The notes: generated from the sequence alone by a model not told the origin. Shown: positions 1 to 9,341, numbered from the stretch's first letter. The stretch: DNA of 64,000 nucleotides from JBKEAR01 sp047972425 (GCA_047972425.1 JBKEAR010000019.1:4558-68557), one strand, 5' to 3'. Program-made: numbers and translations.

Positions 1-800
1 CCGGCTCTCGTGCCAAAATGGCTGTTTATACGGCCGATAGCAGCATGGACCCTGTGGGGGCATGTGTGGGCTTACGTGGTAGCCGTGTGCAGGCTGTGGT
101 ATCGGAGCTTCAGGGTGAAAAAGTGGATATTATTCGCTGGACAGAAGATATTCCCCGTTATGTTATTGCCGCCTTGGCACCGGCCGATATTAGCAAAGTG
201 GTGATTGATGAAGAAAAAGACAAAATCGAAGTTATCGTTGCTGAAGATCAGTTGTCGCTTGCCATTGGTCGCCGTGGGCAAAATGTGCGTTTAGCCTCGC
301 AACTTACCGGTTTTAATTTAGATATTATGACCGAAGAGCAAGAAAAAGAACGCCGCCAAGCCGAGTTTGAAGCTTTGGGTCAGCGCTTTATGATGGCCTT
401 AGATGTGGATGAAACCATTGCGCATCTGTTGATTTCTGAAGGCTTTAGCCGTGTGGAAGAAGTTGCCTATGTGGCCTTAGAAGAAATTGAAGCCATAGAA
501 GGTTTTAACGAAGATATTGCAAGTGAATTACAAAATCGTGCCCGTGTGTTTGTTGAAAACCGAGATGAAGAAGCATTATCGGAAGCTAAAGCGGGCGGCC
601 TAGCCGACGATTTAGCCGAGTTTGAAGGTTTAAGCCCACGGATATTAAAACTCTTAGTGGCAAATGAAATTAAAACTCTAGATGATTTTGCCGATTTAGC
701 GGGCGATGAGCTATTAGAGCTTGTACCGCAAGGTACATTTACCCCCGATGAAGCCAATGCGCTGATTATGAAAGCGCGTGAACATTGGTTTGAGGAATAA
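1..800 (+). CDS. nusA: Transcription termination/antitermination factor NusA (C-terminal part)
   Basis: The reading frame is open from base 3, so the gene starts before the window. NusA binds RNA polymerase and nascent RNA and modulates pausing, termination and antitermination. The visible part begins in KH1, with the PVGACVGLRGSRVQ segment typical of NusA. KH2 follows, with the loop AIGRRGQNVRLASQL and the acidic tail ITEEQE-like segment. Two C-terminal helix-hairpin-helix repeats complete the protein. The gene leads directly into a ylxR-type gene and infB, the standard nusA-infB operon order. The assignment is firm; only the N-terminal and S1 regions are missing because of the window edge. 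Confidence 0.97.
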   Translation, partial: GSRAKMAVYTADSSMDPVGACVGLRGSRVQAVVSELQGEKVDIIRWTEDIPRYVIAALAPADISKVVIDEEKDKIEVIVAEDQLSLAIGRRGQNVRLASQLTGFNLDIMTEEQEKERRQAEFEALGQRFMMALDVDETIAHLLISEGFSRVEEVAYVALEEIEAIEGFNEDIASELQNRARVFVENRDEEALSEAKAGGLADDLAEFEGLSPRILKLLVANEIKTLDDFADLAGDELLELVPQGTFTPDEANALIMKAREHWFEE

Positions 801-825
801 AGAAAGGAGCCTTTAAGGTCTGATT

Positions 826-1398
826 ATGAATAGTAAGCCAGTTGAGCGAACATGTATTGTTACACGTAATAATGTATCACCAAAAGAGGCGATTCGTTTG
901 GTCGTTTCGCCCAATGGCCAGCTATTATTTGACCTTAAGGGCAATTTGCCCGCCCGAGGATATTGGGTAACGGCAACAAGAGAGAATTTTGATGCCTTAC
1001 TTAGTAACCCCAAAAGGCTTAAACAGATTAAAAATGTTAAAGAAGTTGCCGATGATTTTATAGAGAATCTCATTGCTGCTTTGCAAAGCCAAATATTAAA
1101 CCAATTGGGTTTGGCACGGCGTGCCGGGCAATTAATTTTTGGTTTCGAAAAGGTCAAAATATGGTTAAAAGATAATAAACCTGCATTGGCTTTAATGGCA
1201 ACAAACGGCTCTGAGAGCGAGATAGAACGTTTAGGGCTTAGCCGGTACGATGCACCGGTTTATCGGGTTTTAACTAAAGAACAGCAAGGGGCAGCACTGG
1301 GGCGAGAACATGTGGTGCATATTGTTTTAAAAAATGGTAAACTCGCCCAAAATTTGAGTAAAGATTGCCAATTTTTGGCAGGATTTTTGGCAAAATAA
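826..1398 (+). CDS. YlxR (RnpM) family RNA-binding protein fused to an L7Ae-like domain
   Basis: This 190-residue protein sits between nusA and infB. Residues 1-80 carry the YlxR/DUF448 fold, with the segments ERTCIVTR and LPARGYWVT. Residues 90-185 look like an L7Ae/YlxQ RNA-binding domain, with the segment LGLARRAGQLIFG. YlxR proteins bind RNA, and in Firmicutes have been linked to RNase P modulation; the role here is inferred from family and position. The fused architecture is common in alphaproteobacteria. The start at 826 has an AAGGT motif a few bases upstream. Confidence 0.9.
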   Translation: MNSKPVERTCIVTRNNVSPKEAIRLVVSPNGQLLFDLKGNLPARGYWVTATRENFDALLSNPKRLKQIKNVKEVADDFIENLIAALQSQILNQLGLARRAGQLIFGFEKVKIWLKDNKPALALMATNGSESEIERLGLSRYDAPVYRVLTKEQQGAALGREHVVHIVLKNGKLAQNLSKDCQFLAGFLAK

Positions 1399-1420
1399 AT
1401 AGATATAGGTTGATTATCTT

Positions 1421-3946
1421 ATGGCTGAAGAAAAGAAAAAAGAAACATTAACTTTAGGCACACTTTCGTTAGGCTCCAGTGGGGATTCAGGCAAAAGAAA
1501 AGGTGTTGCTGTAGAAGTTAAGAAAAAACGGACCTTTAAAAAAGGTGCCGATGGACAGCTGCACTCAGAAGGTGATGCACCAAAAACACAAGTTATTGAT
1601 GCCGAAGAACCCATGAGCGCCGAGGCCGAAAGCAAACTAACAACGGCCGAAAGAGAGCGCCGTGCAAAAGTATTAGAGGCAGCGCAGATAGAAGAAGAAA
1701 AACGCAAAGCCGAAGAAAAAAAACGTAAGGCAGCAGAAGCTAAGCGCAAAAAAGAAGCCGAGGCGGTAGCAGAAAAAGAGCGCCAAGCACAGCTAGAGGC
1801 GGAAAAAGCCGAGGCCGAAAAATCGGACGAAGAACGCCAAAAAGAAAAAGAAGCTCAAGAAAAAGAAGCCGCCCGTAAACGTTTAGAAGAAGAACGCGAG
1901 GCCGCCGAGCGCGCCCGTAAAGAAATGCAAGAGGCACGGCTTAAAGCCGAGGCTGTTGCGGCAAAAACCGAGGCCGGCCATGTGCGCCGCGATGATCGGG
2001 GTAAGGCGAAAAAGAAAAATCGCCGTGAGGATACAGAGGATACCAGCCGTGCTAACCGGGGCGATAAAAAAACACGGGGTGGTTTTGACGAAGGCGAGCG
2101 TTCACGCTCGTTAGCCGCAATGCGCCGTGCCCGTGAAAAACAAAAGAAAAAATTCTCTGATCAACCCAAAGAGAAACAAAAATTATATCGCGAGGTAACT
2201 ATACCCGAAACTTTAACCGTGGGCGATTTAGCTAATCGGATGAGCGAACGGGCGGCCGATGTGATTAAAGAGCTGATGAAACTTGGGATTATGGCAACGA
2301 TTAACCAAACCATTGATGCCGATACAGCCGAGCTTGTGGCTGAAGAAATGGGACATAAAGTGGTACGCGTTTCGGAATCGGATGTTGAAGAAGCCTTGAT
2401 TATAGAAGATGAAAGCGATGATGAAAACTTAGAGCCACGGGCACCGATTGTTACAATTATGGGCCATGTGGATCATGGGAAAACATCGCTGCTCGATGCT
2501 TTACGCTCCGCCAATGTGGCCGATAAAGAAGCGGGCGGGATTACCCAGCATATTGGTGCGTATCAGGTATCGACCGATGATGGTAAAAAAATTACCTTTA
2601 TTGATACACCCGGCCACGCTGCCTTTACCGAAATGCGTGCGCGTGGTGCCAAAATTACCGATATTGTGGTACTGATTGTTGCGGCAAATGATAGTGTGAT
2701 GCCCCAAACGATTGAGGCAATTAACCATGCCCAAGCGGCAGGTGTGCCGATTATTGTGGCGATTAACAAAATTGATTTACCGGCGGCCAATCCGCAAAAA
2801 GTAAAAACCGATTTGCTCCAACATAATGTGGCCTTAGAGGATTTTGGCGGTGATGTATTATCGGTAGAGATTTCTGCCAAAGCCCGTATTGGTTTAGAGG
2901 AACTTTTAGATACAATTATGTTGCAATCGGAAGTTTTAGACCTTAAGGCCAATCCAAACCGCCCGGGTCGGGGTGCAATTGTGGAATCGCGTATGGAAAA
3001 AGGCCGTGGTTCGGTGGCAACAGCACTTATCCAGTCCGGTACATTAAATGTGGGCGATATCTTTGTTGCCGGTGCCGAATGGGGGCGGGTGCGTGCTTTG
3101 TTAGATGACCATGGCGATCAGGTGAAATCGGCAGGGCCGGCGGTTCCGGTAGAGGTACTCGGTTTACAAGGTACACCGGCGGCGGGTGATGAGATTATTG
3201 TGGTGGCCGATGAAGCCAAAGCCCGCGAGATTTCCGAATATCGCCAACGCAAAGAGCGCGAAGCCAAAGCGGCCGCTGCGGCAAAATCGGGGCTAGAAGC
3301 CTTAATGGAACATATGGCGCAAAATGAAGATATGGTAACATTACCTGTTGTCATTAAAGCCGATGTTCATGGCTCGGTAGAAGCCATTGTGGGCGCGTTA
3401 GAGAAATTACAAACCGAAGATGCTCGGGTGCAAGTGCTCCATTCGGGCGTGGGTGCAATTTCTGAAGCCGATATTACATTAGCCAATGCGTCAAGTGCTT
3501 TAATTATTGGCTTTAATGTCCGCGCCAACCCGCAAGCGCGCGAGACCGCCAAACGCGATAATGTGGATATTCGTTATTACTCGATTATTTACGAAGTGAT
3601 TGATGATATGAAGCGTATATTATCGGGTATGTTGTCACCAGAAATTAAAGAGCATTTTATTGGTTATGCCCGTATTGACGAAGTGTTTAATATTACTAAA
3701 GTGGGTAAAGTTGCCGGCTGTATGGTAACCGAAGGCATTGTAAAACGTGGTGCCAAAGTGCGCTTGCTACGCGATAACGTGGTTATTCACGAAGGTGAAC
3801 TGAGCCAACTGAAACGCTTTAAAGATGATGCCAAAGAAGTTCGCGAAGGCATGGAATGCGGTATGAGTTTTGCCAATTACGATGACCTTAAAGTGGGTGA
3901 TATGATTGAATGCTTTGAGATTGAAGAAATTGCCAGAGAGATATAA
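1421..3946 (+). CDS. infB: Translation initiation factor IF-2
   Basis: IF-2 is the GTPase that brings initiator tRNA to the 30S subunit and promotes subunit joining. The 841-residue protein begins with a long charged, low-complexity region (about residues 1-250, rich in Ala, Glu, Lys and Arg), followed by an IF2_N-like domain. The G domain begins near residue 348 with GHVDHGKTS, and contains DTPGHAAF and NKID. The C-terminal beta-barrel and fMet-tRNA-binding domains follow. The length is in the normal alphaproteobacterial range. The stop codon overlaps the rbfA start as TAATG, implying translational coupling. Confidence 0.98.
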   Translation: MAEEKKKETLTLGTLSLGSSGDSGKRKGVAVEVKKKRTFKKGADGQLHSEGDAPKTQVIDAEEPMSAEAESKLTTAERERRAKVLEAAQIEEEKRKAEEKKRKAAEAKRKKEAEAVAEKERQAQLEAEKAEAEKSDEERQKEKEAQEKEAARKRLEEEREAAERARKEMQEARLKAEAVAAKTEAGHVRRDDRGKAKKKNRREDTEDTSRANRGDKKTRGGFDEGERSRSLAAMRRAREKQKKKFSDQPKEKQKLYREVTIPETLTVGDLANRMSERAADVIKELMKLGIMATINQTIDADTAELVAEEMGHKVVRVSESDVEEALIIEDESDDENLEPRAPIVTIMGHVDHGKTSLLDALRSANVADKEAGGITQHIGAYQVSTDDGKKITFIDTPGHAAFTEMRARGAKITDIVVLIVAANDSVMPQTIEAINHAQAAGVPIIVAINKIDLPAANPQKVKTDLLQHNVALEDFGGDVLSVEISAKARIGLEELLDTIMLQSEVLDLKANPNRPGRGAIVESRMEKGRGSVATALIQSGTLNVGDIFVAGAEWGRVRALLDDHGDQVKSAGPAVPVEVLGLQGTPAAGDEIIVVADEAKAREISEYRQRKEREAKAAAAAKSGLEALMEHMAQNEDMVTLPVVIKADVHGSVEAIVGALEKLQTEDARVQVLHSGVGAISEADITLANASSALIIGFNVRANPQARETAKRDNVDIRYYSIIYEVIDDMKRILSGMLSPEIKEHFIGYARIDEVFNITKVGKVAGCMVTEGIVKRGAKVRLLRDNVVIHEGELSQLKRFKDDAKEVREGMECGMSFANYDDLKVGDMIECFEIEEIAREI

Positions 3947-4347
3947 TGGCCGATTTCGTTAGACCAACCACAGGGCGTACAACCCGCCAATTAAAAGCGG
4001 CCGAGCTTGTTAAAGGCAAGCTCGCCGATATGTTTAGCCGTGGCGACTTCCGTAACCCGGCGCTTTACGGCAAAAGTTTTACGATATCCGATGTTTTAAT
4101 AACCCCCGATATGCGGTTTGCCACCGTATATATTTGGCCGTTGGCTCAAAATTTTGATGAAGAAGCAATATTAGAAGCCCTTGAAAAAGAAGCCCCAAGG
4201 CTAAATAAAGCGGTTGCGCAAATTTTAACAAGCCGCTCTACACCGCGGCTCACATTTAAATTAGAAACATTATTTGACGATGCCGAATATGTGGAGAATT
4301 TATTTAATCACCCAAAAGTACGCCAAGATATTGAAAAGCCCGATTAA
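3946..4347 (+). CDS. rbfA: Ribosome-binding factor A
   Basis: RbfA is a small KH-fold factor needed for late 16S rRNA maturation and cold adaptation. The 133-residue product has the family's N-terminal RQLKAAELVKGKLADM helix and the STPRLTFKLE segment near its C-terminus. It overlaps the infB stop by one base and is followed 33 bases later by truB, the usual infB-rbfA-truB order. No oddity is seen. Confidence 0.95.
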   Translation: MADFVRPTTGRTTRQLKAAELVKGKLADMFSRGDFRNPALYGKSFTISDVLITPDMRFATVYIWPLAQNFDEEAILEALEKEAPRLNKAVAQILTSRSTPRLTFKLETLFDDAEYVENLFNHPKVRQDIEKPD

Positions 4348-4380
4348 AATATTGTTGGGTTTTGAGTTAAGGTAAGATGA

Positions 4381-5307
4381 ATGGCAAGAAAAAAGAAGGG
4401 TGATGCAATCCATGGTTGGGTGGTGATTGATAAACCCATTGGTATGGGTTCTACCCCCATTGTTGGGCGTATTAAACGCAAACTGAATGCACAAAAAGCC
4501 GGCCATGGTGGTACGTTAGACCCTTTTGCCTCAGGCTTATTGGCCATTGCCTTGGGCGAGGCCACCAAAACCGTACCATGGGTTATGGACGGCCAAAAGG
4601 AATATATCTTTGATATCACATTTGGCGAGCAAAGAGATAGCGATGATATTGAAGGCAATGTGATTGCAACTTCTGATATAATTCCGACAACCGATGACAT
4701 AAAAAAGGTGATTCCCGCATTTTTGGGTGAGATAGAGCAAATTCCGCCCATTTATTCGGCACTTAAGGTGGAGGGCAAGCGGGCTTATGATTTAGCCCGT
4801 AAAGGTGAGGATGTTCAGTTGAAACCGCGCAAAGTATCCCTTTACGATTTAGAATTGCAAGATAGTCAAACCCAAGGGGTTATGCGCTTTAGAGCGGTGA
4901 CATCTAAAGGATTTTATATCCGTGCGTTGGGGCGCGATTTAGCCAAAGCTTGTGGGGCTTTGGGTTATGTTTCTTATCTGCGGCGTGTGGCATCGGGAAA
5001 ATTATCGATAAACCATGCGATTTCGCTAGATAAATTTGAACAGTTAAGTTATGATGCTGCCCTTAAAGAGATTTTGCCACTTGAGACTGCACTCGACGAC
5101 ATCTTGGTGCTAGCCTTAACGGCAGATGAGGCTGAATGTGTAAAATATGGCCAATCGCTGAATGCAAATGAAATTTTTGCAAGATGTGGGATTGATAAAG
5201 CCAATGAAGGCGATATATTTTTGGTGAAAGACCAAAATATCCCTTTAGCGCTGATGTTTTACAATGAAGGCCGACTGAAAACACAACGTAAATTTAATAT
5301 TAAATAG
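4381..5307 (+). CDS. truB: tRNA pseudouridine(55) synthase
   Basis: TruB converts U55 of the T-loop of tRNAs to pseudouridine. The 308-residue product has the family motif GHGGTLDPFASGLL near residue 40, which contains the catalytic Asp in LDP. It also has KVEGKRAYDLARKGE and the later SKGFYIRALGRDLA segment. It is the fifth gene of the nusA operon. An AAGGT-like element precedes the start. Length and motifs are standard. Confidence 0.97.
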   Translation: MARKKKGDAIHGWVVIDKPIGMGSTPIVGRIKRKLNAQKAGHGGTLDPFASGLLAIALGEATKTVPWVMDGQKEYIFDITFGEQRDSDDIEGNVIATSDIIPTTDDIKKVIPAFLGEIEQIPPIYSALKVEGKRAYDLARKGEDVQLKPRKVSLYDLELQDSQTQGVMRFRAVTSKGFYIRALGRDLAKACGALGYVSYLRRVASGKLSINHAISLDKFEQLSYDAALKEILPLETALDDILVLALTADEAECVKYGQSLNANEIFARCGIDKANEGDIFLVKDQNIPLALMFYNEGRLKTQRKFNIK

Positions 5308-5316
5308 GAGTATATG

Positions 5317-5586
5317 ATGTCGATTACAACAGAGCGTAAAGCTGAGCTAGTTAAAGAATATGGTAGTAACGAGGGCGATACAGGTTCACCTGAAGTTCAA
5401 GTGGCTATTTTATCTCACCGGATTAAAAGCTTAACCGAGCATTTGAAAATCCATAAAAAAGATTTCCACTCGCGTCGGGGTCTTTTATTAATGGTTGGTC
5501 AACGCCGCCGTTTGCTTGATTATATTAAAGCGAAAGACGAAGGCCGTTATCAAGACCTTATTAAACGCTTAGAGCTTCGCCGTTAA
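5317..5586 (+). CDS. rpsO: 30S ribosomal protein S15
   Basis: S15 is a primary 16S rRNA-binding protein of the small subunit platform. I chose the second of two adjacent ATGs (5317 rather than 5314). It gives the canonical 89 residues and sits six bases after GGAG instead of three. Family features include TGSPEVQVAILSHRI and KDFHSRRGLLLMVGQRRRLLDY. A strong terminator follows directly. In most proteobacteria pnp comes next; here pnp is at 45 kb. Confidence 0.97.
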   Translation: MSITTERKAELVKEYGSNEGDTGSPEVQVAILSHRIKSLTEHLKIHKKDFHSRRGLLLMVGQRRRLLDYIKAKDEGRYQDLIKRLELRR

Positions 5587-5587
5587 T

Positions 5588-5622
5588 AAAAAAACCCTCA
5601 AGAATTTCTTGAGGGTTTTTTC
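5588..5622 (+). terminator. Rho-independent terminator after rpsO
   Basis: A perfect stem with arms AACCCTCAAGAA and TTCTTGAGGGTT is followed by a run of Ts. It begins two bases after the rpsO stop and ends the nusA-rpsO operon. Confidence 0.93.
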
Positions 5623-5640
5623 TTACCTTTATTCAATTAC

Positions 5641-5958
5641 AACCTAACCAATGAATTTTGGTTATAATATATTATCATTTTATATCTATAAATCTTTTTT
5701 GTAAGGGGCTGTGTCCCTTAGAACCCCCCACATTTGACTGTGCAAATGAAAGCTGCTTCGCATCTTTATAGTGTAACCAATTTTAATTGGTTACACTATA
5801 GTCTATACATAATAAAATGATTATATAAACATCAGTAGTAATTTGATGCTAAGGGGTTTGCAACCCCTTAATAATCCCCGCACACAGCTACGCTGTGGGC
5901 AACCTCAAAGCATTAGGTAATACTAAAATTTATTATCATTTTAAGTAGTATTACCTAT
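5641..5958. repeat. Mosaic intergenic repeat block, copy A
   Basis: This gap of about 370 bases holds no gene. Bases 5641-5800 form a module matching the reverse complement of 35022-35177. It ends in a 34-base palindrome (5767-5800, 16-base arms starting TATAGTGTAACC). Bases 5800-5865 match 35176-35240 in the same orientation. Bases 5876-5958 recur at 20122-20208 and 35294-35379. That last part contains the hairpin CACAGC-tac-GCTGTG and an interrupted palindrome with arms TAGGTAATACT and AGTATTACCTA. The last bases overlap the uxaC stop. Function is unknown; it could act as a terminator for uxaC on the minus strand. Confidence 0.85.
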
Positions 5959-7373
5959 ATATTTATCCGATACGCCTTTTTTGCTAAATCGTTGGTTAGT
6001 TGTTTAGCCAAAATATGGGCTTGCTCGATACCTAAGCGTTTTTCGGCCACTAAGGTGGCTAAAAAGCGGGCATCAATGCGCCTTGCAACATCGTGGCGCG
6101 CCGGTATCGATAAAAATGCCCGAGTATCGTCATTAAAGCCGGCCGTATTATAAAAACCCGCTGTTTCTGTAACATATTGGCGATAGCGCAACATACCCTC
6201 GGGGCTATCAAAAAACCACCAAGCCGGGCCTAATGTTAAGGCAGGGTAATGGCCGGCCAAAGGTGCAAGCTCGCGGGAATAATTGTCTTCATCTAAAGTA
6301 AACATAATTAAGCGAAAACGTGGGTCGTTACCAAATTTATTGAGTATGGGCTTAAGGGCATGGGTGAACTCGCAATTCATAGGGATATCAGCCCCTTTAT
6401 CGGCACCAAAATTATTAAAGATAGCATCGTTATGGTTGCGATATGCCCCGGGGTGGAGCTGCATGACAAGCCCGTCATCAAGGCTCATTTCGGCCATTTT
6501 CATCAGCATGTGGCCGCGAAAGACCTCGCAATCTTTGGCGGTAACATTATCGTTATTGATAATTCGATTATATAAAGCTTCGGCCTCGGCAGGGGTTAAA
6601 TCGATGGTAAATGCCGATGGAAAACCATGGTCCGATGCGGTGGCATTGCCAACCTCTTTAAAATAAGCGCGGCGATTTTGAAGGGCTTTAATATAACCCT
6701 TATAAGATAATGTATCCTCGCCAGTAATCTCCCCTAATTTTTGAATATGGGTTAAAAAGTTCGGAAATTCCGGATTGGTTACATTATCGGGGCGGAAGGT
6801 CGTGACAATTTTTGTTTTTAAATTGAGCGTATTAATCTTCTGATGCGCTTTTAAAGGGTCAAGCGGGTCTTCAGTTGTGGCAATAAACTTAATATTAAAA
6901 CGGTCAAGCAGATGATGGATTTTATATTCATCGGTTTTCAGCGCAGCATCAATTTTATCGTAATATGCACTTGCATTATTGCCTGAAAGGCGTTGGTCAA
7001 AACCAAAAACTTCCGAAAATACGGTATCCAACCACATTTGCGAAGGTGTGCCCGCATAAAGATAATAATTATTGGCAAAAATATCCCATATTTTCCGGTT
7101 ATCATGCTCTTTGGCGCTGCCATCGGCAAAGGGCACACCCAACTCTTCTAAAGTAATGCCTTGCGAGTACATCATGCGGTGCACATAATGGTCGGGCTTT
7201 ATAAATAAAGATGCCGGGTCTGGAAAGTTGATATTATCGGCATACCATGTAGGGTCCGTATGGCCATGGGGGCTGATAATTGGTAAATCTTTAATTTCAT
7301 TATAAATTTCTTTGGCTATGGATTTTTGTTCCTTATCCGAAGAAAAAAGACGATCCTCATGTAAATAACTCAT
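5955..7373 (-). CDS. uxaC: Glucuronate isomerase (uronate isomerase)
   Basis: UxaC isomerises D-glucuronate to D-fructuronate, the first cytosolic step of the Ashwell pathway. The 472-residue product has the amidohydrolase-type metal motif SPHGHTDP near residue 35 and other UxaC-typical segments such as LMQLHPGAYRNHN and a C-terminal FLSIPARHDVARR. It is preceded by AGGAGG and lies 18 bases after dctM, so dctQ-dctM-uxaC form one minus-strand operon. The matching uxuA and uxuB lie on the opposite strand of the same locus. Length is normal for the family. Confidence 0.96.
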   Translation of the reverse strand: MSYLHEDRLFSSDKEQKSIAKEIYNEIKDLPIISPHGHTDPTWYADNINFPDPASLFIKPDHYVHRMMYSQGITLEELGVPFADGSAKEHDNRKIWDIFANNYYLYAGTPSQMWLDTVFSEVFGFDQRLSGNNASAYYDKIDAALKTDEYKIHHLLDRFNIKFIATTEDPLDPLKAHQKINTLNLKTKIVTTFRPDNVTNPEFPNFLTHIQKLGEITGEDTLSYKGYIKALQNRRAYFKEVGNATASDHGFPSAFTIDLTPAEAEALYNRIINNDNVTAKDCEVFRGHMLMKMAEMSLDDGLVMQLHPGAYRNHNDAIFNNFGADKGADIPMNCEFTHALKPILNKFGNDPRFRLIMFTLDEDNYSRELAPLAGHYPALTLGPAWWFFDSPEGMLRYRQYVTETAGFYNTAGFNDDTRAFLSIPARHDVARRIDARFLATLVAEKRLGIEQAHILAKQLTNDLAKKAYRINI

Positions 7374-7391
7374 TGTTTCCTCCTTTATTTT

Positions 7392-8720
7392 CTAACCCAT
7401 CATACCAAATAATCGGGGTAGCGCAAGCGATATAGCAGGTATATAAGTCACTAATAATAACGCAACAACCAATACGGCATAAAATGGTAAAAGCTTCGGT
7501 ATAACTTCATCTAAGCGCACTTTAGCAATAGAGCTACCAATGAATAACGCACTCCCCACAGGTGGGGTACAAATACCAATACACAAGTTAAAGGTAATGA
7601 ATACACCAAAATGTACGGGGTCCATGCCTAAATCTTGGGCAATGGGTAAAAATATGGGGGTAAAGATGAGCAATGCCGGTGTCATATCCATAAATGTGCC
7701 CACAAGTAATAATACAAAGGTAATGATGAGCAGAAGCACATATTTATTTTCGGAGAGTGATGTTAAAGAATTGGCGATAATGAATGGAATGTCGGTCATC
7801 ACCATGGCAAATTGCATGCCCATAGATGTACCAATAAGCAAGAGTACAATCGAGGTGGTAATGACGGATTCTAAAATAATTTTGGGCAAATCGCCTATGC
7901 GTATTTCTTTATAAACAAAAGATAAAAACAAGGCATAAACCACGGCGGCGGCCGAGGCCTCGGTGGGTGTAACCTTACCCGTAATAATACCGCCCATAAC
8001 CAATACAATAAGCAGTAAAGAGGGGATAGCGCGGATAGTATATTGAATAGCCGCATTAAAAGTGACTTTTTCCGCAATTGGGTAATTATGGCGCACCGCG
8101 TAAATACCGGCAACCAACATAAGGCCTAAGCCCATGATAATACCCGGTAAATAGCCGGCCAAAAATAATGCCCCAACCGATGTACCGCCCGAAACAAGCG
8201 AGTAAACAATAAATGTGTTTGATGGCGGAATAAGCAACCCTGTTGGGCAAGATGAAATATTGACTGCGGCCGAAAATGCAGGCTCGTAACCCTCCTTTTT
8301 TTGCAAGGGTGCCATAACCCCGCCAACGGCTGCGGCCGATGCAACGGCCGAGCCCGAAATAGCACCAAAAAGCATATTAGATGCAATATTACAATGGGCA
8401 AGGCTACCGGGCATACGGCCAACCAAAACTTTAGCAAAGTCGATAAGGCGGGTGGCAATACCGCCGCTATTCATTATATTACCCGCCAATATAAAAAACG
8501 GTATGGCTAAAAGCGGAAAACTATCTAAGCCTGATGCCATGCGTTGGGCTAAGGTAAAGGTACTTTCATCTAACGCCACCGGAAGTGGTGTACCAAATAC
8601 CATATTCGCCGCAACTAAAGCGATAACCGAGGATAAACCAATAGCAAACGAAATGGGCACACCCAAGGCCAAAAATATGGCAAAGCTACCGAATAAAGCG
8701 ATAATTCCAATCCATTCCAT
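7392..8720 (-). CDS. TRAP transporter large permease (DctM family)
   Basis: This is the large membrane subunit of a tripartite ATP-independent periplasmic transporter, which uses the sodium gradient to take up substrate delivered by a periplasmic binding protein. The 442 residues contain about twelve hydrophobic segments and DctM-typical stretches such as FFILAGNIMNSGG, ISGSAVASAAAVGG and NLCIGICTPPVGS. The start overlaps the dctQ stop as TAATG. Placement between dctQ and uxaC, opposite dctP, points to a uronate or uronide as substrate; this is inference from context. Confidence 0.93.
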   Translation of the reverse strand: MEWIGIIALFGSFAIFLALGVPISFAIGLSSVIALVAANMVFGTPLPVALDESTFTLAQRMASGLDSFPLLAIPFFILAGNIMNSGGIATRLIDFAKVLVGRMPGSLAHCNIASNMLFGAISGSAVASAAAVGGVMAPLQKKEGYEPAFSAAVNISSCPTGLLIPPSNTFIVYSLVSGGTSVGALFLAGYLPGIIMGLGLMLVAGIYAVRHNYPIAEKVTFNAAIQYTIRAIPSLLLIVLVMGGIITGKVTPTEASAAAVVYALFLSFVYKEIRIGDLPKIILESVITTSIVLLLIGTSMGMQFAMVMTDIPFIIANSLTSLSENKYVLLLIITFVLLLVGTFMDMTPALLIFTPIFLPIAQDLGMDPVHFGVFITFNLCIGICTPPVGSALFIGSSIAKVRLDEVIPKLLPFYAVLVVALLLVTYIPAISLALPRLFGMMG

Positions 8721-9184
8721 TAGGCTTCTCCTCTAAAAAACTCGATATATTGGCAAATGAGGTAAAAAATCATAAACCCGCCGCTTACCGGGATGGATAA
8801 ATATATAAAACCCATTGGCACGCCCAATACCGGTGAAATTTGTTGCGATGCTAAAGTATCTGATACCAAAGTGATACCGCCCAACATCATGACAAGTAAA
8901 ACAAAAATAAGGCTTAAAGTTAAAATGATAAACTGAAGGTGCTTTTTGTTTTTTCCGTGGAGTTTTTGTAACAGTAAATCAAGAGCCAAATGGCGCTTTT
9001 GCCCTAATGTATAGGCAGCTCCAATCAGCCCTGTCCACATAAATAAAAACCGTGCAAGCTCATCGGTAAATGTACTGCTTATGCCAATCCAACGGGCTAA
9101 AACCTGCCAAATTACACAAATGACCAAAAAGCTCATAATAAAGATACACAGGCTTGCTAATATTTTATTGACCCATTTTTCCAT
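8720..9184 (-). CDS. TRAP transporter small permease (DctQ family)
   Basis: This 154-residue membrane protein has four hydrophobic segments and the DctQ-like motif FLFMWTGLIGAAYTLGQKRHLALDLL. DctQ supports the large permease and may contact the loaded binding protein. It is the first gene of the minus-strand dctQ-dctM-uxaC operon. It starts 157 bases from the divergent dctP gene, so both operons probably share one control region. Confidence 0.9.
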   Translation of the reverse strand: MEKWVNKILASLCIFIMSFLVICVIWQVLARWIGISSTFTDELARFLFMWTGLIGAAYTLGQKRHLALDLLLQKLHGKNKKHLQFIILTLSLIFVLLVMMLGGITLVSDTLASQQISPVLGVPMGFIYLSIPVSGGFMIFYLICQYIEFFRGEA

Positions 9185-9226
9185 GCTTCCTACCCTTTAC
9201 ATACAAGTATTCGTACAATAAAAGAC

Positions 9227-9271
9227 CAATTTAAATAAATTGTCAACCAAAATAAGAAAATTATTGACAAG
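9227..9271. promoter_or_regulatory. Candidate operator region between the divergent uronate operons
   Basis: The dctQ-dctP intergenic region contains a perfect 16-base palindrome CAATTTAAATAAATTG at 9227-9242. A second inverted pair, TTGTCAA (9240-9246) and TTGACAA (9265-9271), follows. Either could bind a repressor such as a GntR-family uronate regulator, but no such gene is in the window. TTGACA at 9265 could also be a -35 element. This is inferred from symmetry and position only. Confidence 0.4.
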
Positions 9272-9341
9272 TTTTAACGTTTCAGTCAATCTCTATGATA
9301 AGGTTTCACATGTTAATCAGTTTATCAAGGGAGATATTCTT

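Noticed and set aside
2563..2952. Minus-strand open frame inside infB
   Set aside because: It is a by-product of the codon bias of infB and has no family resemblance; similar antisense frames occur across all the long genes here.
5641..5958. CRISPR-like array
   Set aside because: The repeats are palindromic modules of different sequences without regular spacers, and no cas genes are present.
9240..9341. N-terminal extension of the DctP protein from the ATG at 9240
   Set aside because: It would place 34 residues before the signal peptide and overlaps the operator-like palindromes, while AAGGGAGA sits correctly before the ATG at 9342.
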